Shown: positions 16,136 through 23,232 of the stretch, in pieces | Layout: each line of letters begins with the position of its first letter | How positions within the stretch are numbered: the stretch's first letter is position 1 | Origin: an uncultured Clostridia bacterium | Lineage (GTDB): Bacteria; Bacillota; Clostridia; Christensenellales; DTU072 | Assembly: GCA_944362765.1 (NCBI GenBank) | Contig: CALVTP010000013.1 | Coordinates: 1 to 39,449, forward strand | Length of the DNA: 39,449 nucleotides | Reading direction: 5' to 3' | Made by a program: the position numbers and the translations under genes | Notes under the pieces: model-generated | Told to the model about the DNA's origin: nothing | Databases searched by the model: none | What the model saw: only the letters and a program-made list of their open reading frames with translations

Positions 16136-17017
16136 ATGTTTTCGGCTTTTTTAAATCTCAATAAATCGAAGGGGATGACAAGCGCCAAAGCGGTGGCGAA
16201 ACTCAAACATATTCTCCTTCAAAAAGGCTATAAAATCAATAAGATAGGGCACTTCGGCACCCTTGATCCGGACGGAGAAGGCGTGCTTCCGATAGCGATC
16301 GGCAGGGCGACCCGACTTTTCGACATCGCCCCCGACAAGGAAAAAATTTATTATACCGAGTTCGTCTTCGGTAAAACGACGGACACTTTGGACGAGGGCG
16401 GCACAGTCACAGAAACTTGCGGAAAGTCGACTACGGAAGAGGAAATTTCCGCCGCTATTCCTTCGCTTACCGGGAAAATCCGACAGCTCCCGCCTCTTTA
16501 CTCCGCCAAGTCGGTGGACGGAAGACGGGCTTACGAACTCGCGCGAGCCGGAGAAAAATTCGAACTGAAAGAAAAAGAAGTCGAGATTTATTCGATAGAC
16601 TTCCTCGGAAAGGCAGGTGACGCCTTCGCTTTCCGCGTCCGTTGCAGCGCCGGAACATATATAAGAAGCCTTGCGCGCGACATGGCGGCTGAGGTCGGCA
16701 CACTAGGTTACATGCGATATATCCGCCGTGAAAAAAGCGGCTTTTTCAGGTTGGAAACCGCAAAAACGCTTGAAGAGTTTTCCTCTTTAAAGAATTTGGA
16801 CGGAGAGTTCGTCGATATGGACGATGTGTTGTCGGGGCTCCCGGAATATTCGCTAAACGACAATCGGGAGGGGGCAAGGCTGATATTGAACGGTGTGCCT
16901 CTGAAACTTGCGGGTTTGCCGGACGGACTCTTCCGCTTCAAGATCGACGGAAAACTTCAAGGCGTTGCCGAAAAAGACGGGGACGGCGCATTTAAATGGG
17001 CGGTGAGGCTTATATGA
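16136..17017 (+). CDS. truB: tRNA pseudouridine-55 synthase TruB
   Basis: The 293-residue protein opens with FLNLNKSKGMTSAKAV, the TruB N-terminal motif. The catalytic aspartate is D44 in FGTLDPDGEGVLP. Further motifs include QLPPLYSAKSVDGRRAYELAR and RCSAGTYIRSLARD. It modifies uridine 55 of the T-loop in most elongator tRNAs. The C-terminal region (about 225-293) is consistent with the extra RNA-binding part of Firmicute TruB. Start choice is based on the conserved N-terminus; only a faint Shine-Dalgarno is present. Its stop TGA overlaps the ribF ATG (ATGA, 17014-17017). Confidence 0.94.
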   Translation: MFSAFLNLNKSKGMTSAKAVAKLKHILLQKGYKINKIGHFGTLDPDGEGVLPIAIGRATRLFDIAPDKEKIYYTEFVFGKTTDTLDEGGTVTETCGKSTTEEEISAAIPSLTGKIRQLPPLYSAKSVDGRRAYELARAGEKFELKEKEVEIYSIDFLGKAGDAFAFRVRCSAGTYIRSLARDMAAEVGTLGYMRYIRREKSGFFRLETAKTLEEFSSLKNLDGEFVDMDDVLSGLPEYSLNDNREGARLILNGVPLKLAGLPDGLFRFKIDGKLQGVAEKDGDGAFKWAVRLI

Positions 17018-17952
17018 CGGACATTTTTTTACGCTCCGTGACTCAGGAGTATGCTTCCCGCATCCGATTAAAAGAAAGGAAACGCGTCATCGCGCTGGGG
17101 CTTTTCGACTCGGTGCATCGCGGGCACCGCTCGATAATCGACTACACCTTCAGGACTGCCGAAAGACTTCGCATGACTCCTGCCATTCTTACTTTCGACA
17201 ACGACTTTTTCGGCGCGCTGGGAAGGAGAGATAAACTTATTTATACCCTTCACGAGCGCGTCAAAATTCTTGAGGATCTGGGCTTTTCCCGCGAAAATAT
17301 CCTGGTACAGCCCTCTGACCCCGCATTTTTGGGTATGAACGGCGAAGAGTTCGTGCGCTATCTTCTGAGATTGAACGCCGGCGCCGTCGTCTCGGGCGCC
17401 GATTATCGCTTCGGACGGGGCGGCAGGTGGGGCGCCGCCGAACTGTGCCGGCTTACAAAGGAGTACGGAATAGCTCCTTTCGTATGCCCGCTCGTAAAAG
17501 AATGGGAGAGGAAAATCTCCTCCACCGATATCAGAGAGTACCTCGGGATCGGTGAGGTAAAGCTTGCGGCGCATTTTCTGGGAAGATATTTTTCGGTAAC
17601 GGGCGATGTGATACACGACAGAGGAGTAGGCAAAAGTTTCGGACTCCCGACAGCCAACATTCGGGTGGATTCAAGGAAATTGCTTCCCGCAGACGGAGTT
17701 TACGACACGAGGGCGCTCATTGACGGAAAAGCTCTTCCCGCCGTTACGAATATCGGTTCCCGACCCACCTTTAACGAAGGGAAACCTGCTTTCGAAACGC
17801 ATATCATAGATTTTTATGACGATATCTACGAAAAGGAATTGACGGTTGTTTTCATTGAACGGATCCGCGGAATATTCAGATTCGATTCCAAAGAGGAGCT
17901 AAAAAACCAGATTCTTTCCGATATAGAAACCGTCAGAAGAAACCTGAAATAA
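17014..17952 (+). CDS. ribF: Bifunctional riboflavin kinase / FAD synthetase
   Basis: The 312-residue enzyme phosphorylates riboflavin to FMN and adenylylates FMN to FAD. The N-terminal nucleotidyltransferase half shows ALGLFDSVHRGHRSII, with the HxGH motif, and ISSTDIREYL; the C-terminal flavokinase half (about 170-305) shows GLPTANIRV, the GVYDTRA strand and TNIGSRPTF. An upstream in-frame ATG at 16996 exists, but the one at 17014 has GTGAGG at a proper distance and overlaps the truB stop as ATGA, so it is chosen. It closes the rimP-to-ribF gene cluster; the next gene follows after 30 bases. Confidence 0.94.
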   Translation: MTDIFLRSVTQEYASRIRLKERKRVIALGLFDSVHRGHRSIIDYTFRTAERLRMTPAILTFDNDFFGALGRRDKLIYTLHERVKILEDLGFSRENILVQPSDPAFLGMNGEEFVRYLLRLNAGAVVSGADYRFGRGGRWGAAELCRLTKEYGIAPFVCPLVKEWERKISSTDIREYLGIGEVKLAAHFLGRYFSVTGDVIHDRGVGKSFGLPTANIRVDSRKLLPADGVYDTRALIDGKALPAVTNIGSRPTFNEGKPAFETHIIDFYDDIYEKELTVVFIERIRGIFRFDSKEELKNQILSDIETVRRNLK

Positions 17953-17982
17953 CCAAAGAATAATATATAAAGGAACTGTATT

Positions 17983-18831
17983 ATGATAAAATTCGGTGTA
18001 GCCGGAAATTCAAAAAGCTTTTTCGACGAAGGCGGTGAAACCACCGCGGAAGCTGCGGCATGGTGCGCCGCGAGGGGCATAGACATCTTCGAATACTCCT
18101 TCGGAAGAGGAGTTACGATGAATGAGTCAACCGCAAAAAAAATCGGCGAAGCTTTCAGGCAAAGCGGCGTAGAGCTGACAGTTCACGCGCCGTATTTCAT
18201 CAACTTTTCCAATCCCGATCCCGAGATGATTCAAAAATCGATAGGGTACGTACTTTCTTCGTGCAAGAAAGCGGCTGACTTCGGGGGAGACAGAGTCGTC
18301 GTTCACCCCGCAACTCAAGGAAAATTGAGCCGGGAAGGAGCAATGAAGTTGTTACTGGAGAATGTCGTTAAGCTGCATGACGCATTGGAAGAAAAGGGGT
18401 ACGGCTCCACAAAAATCTGTTTTGAAACGATGGGTAAAACGGCGCAGATGGGTTCTTTGGACGAAATCATATCCGTCGTCAATTTATTCGACCAATATTA
18501 TCCCTGTATTGACTTCGGTCACATCAATGCAAGGGAGCAGGGTATTCTAAATAATCCTGAAAATTATAATACTCTCATACAAAAAATGCTTGATTTCATG
18601 CCTGAAAACAAAGTTTTTAATATGCATGTGCATTTCAGCAAAATCCAATACGGAGCCAAAGGGGAGATCAGACATCTGACTTTTGCGGACGAGATCTACG
18701 GACCCGACTACCGCCCGCTTATGGAAATTTTCCGTAAATACGGTATGACGCCTTATGTCGTATGTGAGTCCGACGGCACCCAGGCAGAAGACGCAATGGA
18801 GATGAAGAGGTATTTTCTTTCGCTGGGTTAA
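17983..18831 (+). CDS. TIM-barrel protein of the endonuclease IV / sugar phosphate isomerase superfamily
   Basis: The 282-residue protein is a single xylose-isomerase-like barrel. It resembles endonuclease IV (Nfo): HAPYFINFSNP, VVHPATQG, CFETMGKTAQMG, CIDFGHINAR, MHVHFSKIQ and VCESDG line up with the metal-ligand motifs, so most His, Asp and Glu ligands are there. However, the D-R-H motif that supplies two zinc ligands in Nfo reads I-R-H, and the N-D-S part after the sixth ligand is HFSK. It may be an abasic-site endonuclease variant or a related isomerase. It has an AAAGGA ribosome-binding site and ends in a strong terminator. Confidence 0.75.
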   Translation: MIKFGVAGNSKSFFDEGGETTAEAAAWCAARGIDIFEYSFGRGVTMNESTAKKIGEAFRQSGVELTVHAPYFINFSNPDPEMIQKSIGYVLSSCKKAADFGGDRVVVHPATQGKLSREGAMKLLLENVVKLHDALEEKGYGSTKICFETMGKTAQMGSLDEIISVVNLFDQYYPCIDFGHINAREQGILNNPENYNTLIQKMLDFMPENKVFNMHVHFSKIQYGAKGEIRHLTFADEIYGPDYRPLMEIFRKYGMTPYVVCESDGTQAEDAMEMKRYFLSLG

Positions 18832-18857
18832 ACGGGATTTTTCCGTTTAACGTTTTT
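18827..18857 (+). terminator. Rho-independent terminator after the endonuclease IV-like gene
   Basis: GTTAAACGG (18827-18835) pairs perfectly with CCGTTTAAC (18843-18851), seven-base loop, followed by GTTTTTATT. The 5' arm includes the stop codon TAA. This is the likely end of transcripts coming from the rimP cluster. Confidence 0.85.
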
Positions 18858-18948
18858 ATTCGACTAATCCGCTTCCCGAGCCCGGACAAAACTTTATTTT
18901 TACTCTTTTATGTTTCCGTCCCCGGGTTCGACCGTCAAGGCAGCAACG

Positions 18949-19611
18949 TCACGGCAGCAGATCGAAGATATTGTCGTCGGAAATCCCGGTTATATACGAG
19001 TCCGGGACTCTTCCTAAAATTACGTCTTCGCTCAAAACGAAGTCCATAGAAACGGTGACGTCTTCGGCGTCCAGCGGCACAAGCATTCTGACTACGCCGC
19101 TGACGCGCATAATCAGCCGGTGAATCGTTTGATTTATCCCTTCCGAATAATAATAGGAACCTATGGAGACGTTGACTATACCGACAGGGGCGATATTTAT
19201 CGAAACGGGATGACCTTTGTCCGCAAGTACGGAAAGCCCCGTGAACGCGCCCGTCGGGATTTCGACGTCATGATCGGTTATTTTATCCATTTCCTTCTGA
19301 AGCGCTTCGCGGGCGTATATAGTAAGAGAATTAATGGCGGGCGTGTTGGCTCTTATCAGGGTGATTTCGCCTTCGGTATTCTTTTCGTAGCTGAAAAAGT
19401 CGCCGTAAAAGGAAGAAAAATCTCTTATTTTTGCATTTGCCGCAATAAAAGCCGAGACCGTCAGCGCCTGGATGTTGGCTTCGGCGAGCTCCTTTACGAG
19501 CGGCTTTGCCACCGAATCGAAATAACCGACGACAGCGGCAACCAAACAGACCGCTACGATAAGCGCTATGACGATTTTAAGTTTTTTCAACTTTTTCGGC
19601 GCTGCCGACAT
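18949..19611 (-). CDS. yunB: YunB-like sporulation protein
   Basis: The 220-residue protein has a basic N-terminus and one transmembrane helix (about 13-30), then an extracytoplasmic domain. YunB features include an early N-x-x-A region, the IPTGAFTGL segment and SINIAPVGIVNVSIGSYYYSEGINQTIHR, which matches the conserved I-P-V-G-x-V...G-I-N-Q-T-x-H-R signature, and a VPDSYI ending. Bacillus YunB is a sigma-E-controlled protein needed for proper sporulation; its molecular role is unclear. Transcription is divergent from pheS. Upstream, CATATACT (19624-19617) sits five bases before ATG, with no ribosome-binding site, so this message may be leaderless. The -35 region is unclear; AC 17 bases before CATATACT is compatible with a sigma-K-like promoter but weak evidence. 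Confidence 0.85.
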   Translation of the reverse strand: MSAAPKKLKKLKIVIALIVAVCLVAAVVGYFDSVAKPLVKELAEANIQALTVSAFIAANAKIRDFSSFYGDFFSYEKNTEGEITLIRANTPAINSLTIYAREALQKEMDKITDHDVEIPTGAFTGLSVLADKGHPVSINIAPVGIVNVSIGSYYYSEGINQTIHRLIMRVSGVVRMLVPLDAEDVTVSMDFVLSEDVILGRVPDSYITGISDDNIFDLLP

Positions 19612-19651
19612 AATTCAGTATATGATAAAATTTTATTACGCGTGCAAATAA

Positions 19652-19680
19652 TTGCAAAAAAAATTCCCGGGTTGTATAAT
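19652..19680 (+). promoter_or_regulatory. Sigma-A promoter of the pheST operon
   Basis: TTGCAA (19652-19657), 17 bases, and a perfect TATAAT (19675-19680). ATG is at 19708 behind AGGAGAAAGG, so this gene has a normal, short leader of about 20 bases. There is no room for a T-box leader, which often controls pheST in Firmicutes. Confidence 0.75.
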
Positions 19681-19707
19681 CATTATAATTTCATTCAGGA
19701 GAAAGGT

Positions 19708-20817
19708 ATGTCAAACGACAAGCTAAAACAACTTTTTGAGGAGCGCGTCCGCGCGATAGAGGAATCGCCCCTTTCCGACGACGTCAAAGACCTTCTTATC
19801 GGAAGGTCGATGAAGGTCATAAAGGAGCTGGGCGAACTCAAGGAAAAGACAGACCGGCGTGATGTCGACGATTTCAGGGTAAGGCACTTCGGTAAATCGG
19901 GCGATATCACCGAATTTACCAAACTGATAGCCAAGGCGCCGCCCGAATTCAAGCGCACGATGGGCGCCATCGTCAACGGCATCCGAACCTTTTTCGAAGG
20001 CATGTTCATCGATGTCGAAAAGGAATTTTCAGAGCGCGAACACGCCAGAAAGATAAAGGAAGAATCGCTGGATGTCACACTCTCGCGTCCCACATTAAAA
20101 GAGGAAATCGGGGCGTTGAATCCTATTTCCATAGTCAAAAACGACATAGTTTCTATCTTTGCCGGAATGGGTTTCAGCGTCGTGGACGGACCGGAGATCG
20201 AATACACCAAGTACAATTTCGAACTATTGAACATACCGGAAGATCACCCCGCAAGGGATCCCGGGGATTCATTCTATATAAATACGGAAATTCTTCTCAG
20301 AACGCAGACCTCCTGTGTTCAGGCAAGGACGATGCTTACCGATAAACCGCCGATAAGAGTTGTCTGCCCCGGGAAGGTCTACCGCCCGGACGAAGACGCC
20401 ACGCACAGCCCTATGTTCCACCAGATAGAGGGATTAGTGGTCGACGAACACGTCACGCTGAAAGATTTGAAAGCGGTTCTGGAACAGTTTGCGAAAAAGT
20501 TCTTTTCGGAAAGCACCCGCGTGAGGTTCCGTCCCTCCTTTTTCCCGTTCACCGAACCCAGCGTCGAAGTAGACCTGAGCTGCGCCATGTGCGGCGGCAA
20601 AGGCTGCAGACTCTGTAAAGGTACCGGGTGGCTGGAACTTCTGGGTGCGGGCGTCGTCAATCCCGCCGTCTTCGACATGTGCGGAATCGACTCCTCAAAA
20701 TACTCCGGCTTTGCCTTCGGTGTCGGTCTGGAACGTGCCGCTATGGTAAAATACGGCATTCCCGACATGCGCTTATTGTTCGACAACGACAGGCGCATTT
20801 TAAGTCAGTTCAAATAG
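19708..20817 (+). CDS. pheS: Phenylalanyl-tRNA synthetase alpha subunit
   Basis: The 369-residue protein has the N-terminal helical tRNA-binding arm (about 1-100) and the class II catalytic core: GMGFSVVDGPEIE, HPARDPGDSFY, LLRTQTSCVQARTM, RVVCPGKVYRPDEDATH (motif 2), and the motif 3 stretch FGVGLERAAM. A Cys-rich insert CAMCGGKGCRLCKGTGW lies near residues 291-307; this C-x2-C-x4-C-x2-C pattern is a known feature of clostridial PheS and may bind zinc. It attaches phenylalanine to tRNA-Phe as an alpha2-beta2 complex with PheT. A much longer upstream frame exists, but it runs antisense through yunB; this ATG has a good ribosome-binding site, so it is used. Confidence 0.96.
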   Translation: MSNDKLKQLFEERVRAIEESPLSDDVKDLLIGRSMKVIKELGELKEKTDRRDVDDFRVRHFGKSGDITEFTKLIAKAPPEFKRTMGAIVNGIRTFFEGMFIDVEKEFSEREHARKIKEESLDVTLSRPTLKEEIGALNPISIVKNDIVSIFAGMGFSVVDGPEIEYTKYNFELLNIPEDHPARDPGDSFYINTEILLRTQTSCVQARTMLTDKPPIRVVCPGKVYRPDEDATHSPMFHQIEGLVVDEHVTLKDLKAVLEQFAKKFFSESTRVRFRPSFFPFTEPSVEVDLSCAMCGGKGCRLCKGTGWLELLGAGVVNPAVFDMCGIDSSKYSGFAFGVGLERAAMVKYGIPDMRLLFDNDRRILSQFK

Positions 20818-20832
20818 GAGGGAGTTAAAAAT

Positions 20833-23232
20833 ATGTTGGTTCCTGTAAAATGGCTGAACGATTTTGTAGACACTACGGGGATTTCTCCCGAGGAACTTGC
20901 CGACAAATTGGTTTCCGCGGGCTTCGAGGTCGAGGAAATAATCGATTTAAGTAAAGACGTTACGGGCGTATTAACCGCTGAAATTACTGCCGTCGAAAAG
21001 CATCCGAATGCCGATAAGCTTATAGTGTGTTCCGTTACCGCAGACGGCGAATATACCGTCGTCACCAACAATTCATGGCTGAAACCCGGCGACATCGTGC
21101 CTTTTGCAAAGGACGGCGCCAGGCTTCACAGCGGTACCGTCATTCATAAAGGAGAACTGCGCGGCGTGCTTTCCGACGGTATGTTCACGGGAGGAAAGGA
21201 ATTGAACCTTTCCGAAGCCGACGTCAATGGTGCGGGCGAAGACAAAGTTTTAGTGCTGCCGAAAGGTACTCCGATAGGCGTTGACTATCATAAGGCGCTG
21301 GGGCTTGACGACATCGTCCTGGACGTGGGAATTACCGCAAACCGCATCGATGCAAACGGAATTTTAGGAATCGCCCGCGAAGTCGCCGCGGTCACCGGGC
21401 GCGAACTGAAACTTCCTAAGGACTATATTGAACTTCCCGAGGGGGATGAGATAAACGGTAAGCTTGAAATCGTCAACGAAGCGCCCGATCTTTGTTTCAG
21501 ATACTTTGCGGCGATGGTCACGGACGTCAAAATCGTCGAATCTCCGACATTTATAAAGCGCAGGCTGAAAGCGGCAGGACTCCGTCCGATAAACAACATC
21601 GTCGATATCACAAACTACATCCTTTTGGAAGTAGGGCAGCCGATGCACGCTTTCGATTTAAAGACGATAAAAGGAGGAAAGATAATCGTCCGCCGCGCCA
21701 AGGAAAACGAGAAAATCATCGCTTTGGACGGTAAAGAATACACTTTGTCCCCCGAAAATCTCGCCATTTGTAACGCCGTTGAACCGATGGCTATCGCGGG
21801 GGTTATGGGCGGAGCAGGCTACTCCATCTTCGACGACACCACCGAAGTGGTATTCGAATCGGCGGGCTTCAAGCGCGACTCCGTCAGGCGCACTTCCAGA
21901 AGTCTCGGTCTCTCTTCCGACTCTTCGCAGCGCTTTTCGAAGGGTATCGACCGCTATTCGCAGATGATGGGCTTGAAAAAGGCTGTTGGTATGGTCGTCG
22001 AAAACGGTTGGGGAAAACTCGTCGGCGGCACAATCGACTGCTATCCCGAGCCTGTCACGGAAAAGAAGATAACATTTACCGCTGCGGATATCGAAAATAT
22101 TTTGGGAATCGCCGTTCCCGAAAAGGACATTCTCAGAATTCTTAATTCACTTTCGATTCCGACGACTTCCGAAAACGGAAGGATGAGTTCGTCTGTGCCC
22201 GGCTTCCGCGAAGACATTGAAGGAGTCAACGACATTGCCGAGGAAGTCATCCGTATGTACGGATACGACTCCTTCCCGCAGGAATCTAAGATGTACGGCG
22301 CGCTTATCCCGGGGATAGTCACCAAGGAACAGCAGAACGCCAAAAAGATCGCTTCTTTCATGGTCGGTTCCGGCGCATTCGAGACACTGACATATTCTTT
22401 CATCACGCCGAAAGCCTTCGATATGCTGGGGCTTGAAGAAGATGCCGACGAAAGAAGAGCTATAAAACTGACAAATCCTCTCGGAGAAGACTATTCCGTC
22501 ATGCGCACTTCGATGGCGCACAGCATGCTGAAAGCGCTCGCGACAAACGTCATCAGAAGAAACAAAGCGGCAAGACTGTTTGAAATCGCCAAAGTCTTTA
22601 TACCTAAATCGCTCCCCGTTACCGAGCTTCCCGAGGAAAGGCAGATTCTGGCATTTGCCGCATTCGGACCCACAGAGGACTTCTACTCCGTAAAAGCCGT
22701 ATTGGAATCGCTGTTCGACTACCTGAGAATAGAAGTCGACTTCGAGGCGGGAGCTCCCTCGCACATGCACCCCACGCGCACCGCATATATCTACGCAGAG
22801 GGCAAAAGAATAGGGTATGTCGGCGAGGTTTCGGACACAGCCGCAGCCGCTTACGGCATAGACAAGCGTGCCTACCTTGCCGAAGTCGACGCCGATTATC
22901 TGGAAAAGAACGCCTCGGAATATTCGGGATTCAAAGTAATTTCAAAATATCCCGCAATCGAAAGGGATTTAGCGCTCGTCACCGACGAAGATATCGAAGC
23001 CAAGAAAATCATTCAGGCGATAAAGGAGGCGGCGGGCTCCGAACTTTTGACGGATATCTCCATTTTTGACGTATTCCAGGGCGCGAATCTCAAATTGATC
23101 GGCAAAAAATCGGTCGCCGTCAGGTTGACATTCAGGAGCAACGAACGCACGCTGGTGGACGACGAAGTTGTCAGACTCATCGACTCCATATTGGAAAAAC
23201 TGCAAAATTCACTCGGGATAAAGTTGAGATAA
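20833..23232 (+). CDS. pheT: Phenylalanyl-tRNA synthetase beta subunit
   Basis: The 799-residue subunit begins MLVPVKWLNDFV, with the EMAP/OB-type tRNA-binding domain (about 40-150) carrying EKHPNADKL. The B3/B4 editing domain follows (about 210-390), then B5 (about 400-480), the catalytic-like core and the C-terminal anticodon-binding domain (about 705-799) with FKVISKYPAIERDLALV. Full family length. AGGAGG in the spacer gives strong translation. The stop overlaps the mutS2 start as TAATG. It forms the tetramer with PheS. Confidence 0.96.
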   Translation: MLVPVKWLNDFVDTTGISPEELADKLVSAGFEVEEIIDLSKDVTGVLTAEITAVEKHPNADKLIVCSVTADGEYTVVTNNSWLKPGDIVPFAKDGARLHSGTVIHKGELRGVLSDGMFTGGKELNLSEADVNGAGEDKVLVLPKGTPIGVDYHKALGLDDIVLDVGITANRIDANGILGIAREVAAVTGRELKLPKDYIELPEGDEINGKLEIVNEAPDLCFRYFAAMVTDVKIVESPTFIKRRLKAAGLRPINNIVDITNYILLEVGQPMHAFDLKTIKGGKIIVRRAKENEKIIALDGKEYTLSPENLAICNAVEPMAIAGVMGGAGYSIFDDTTEVVFESAGFKRDSVRRTSRSLGLSSDSSQRFSKGIDRYSQMMGLKKAVGMVVENGWGKLVGGTIDCYPEPVTEKKITFTAADIENILGIAVPEKDILRILNSLSIPTTSENGRMSSSVPGFREDIEGVNDIAEEVIRMYGYDSFPQESKMYGALIPGIVTKEQQNAKKIASFMVGSGAFETLTYSFITPKAFDMLGLEEDADERRAIKLTNPLGEDYSVMRTSMAHSMLKALATNVIRRNKAARLFEIAKVFIPKSLPVTELPEERQILAFAAFGPTEDFYSVKAVLESLFDYLRIEVDFEAGAPSHMHPTRTAYIYAEGKRIGYVGEVSDTAAAAYGIDKRAYLAEVDADYLEKNASEYSGFKVISKYPAIERDLALVTDEDIEAKKIIQAIKEAAGSELLTDISIFDVFQGANLKLIGKKSVAVRLTFRSNERTLVDDEVVRLIDSILEKLQNSLGIKLR

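Noticed and set aside
19120..19707. Upstream extension of pheS giving a 565-residue protein
   Set aside because: The extension runs antisense through yunB and has no relation to PheS; a good promoter and AGGAGAAAGG site mark the ATG at 19708.
19612..19707. T-box leader for pheST
   Set aside because: The promoter leaves only about 20 bases of leader, too short for a T-box.
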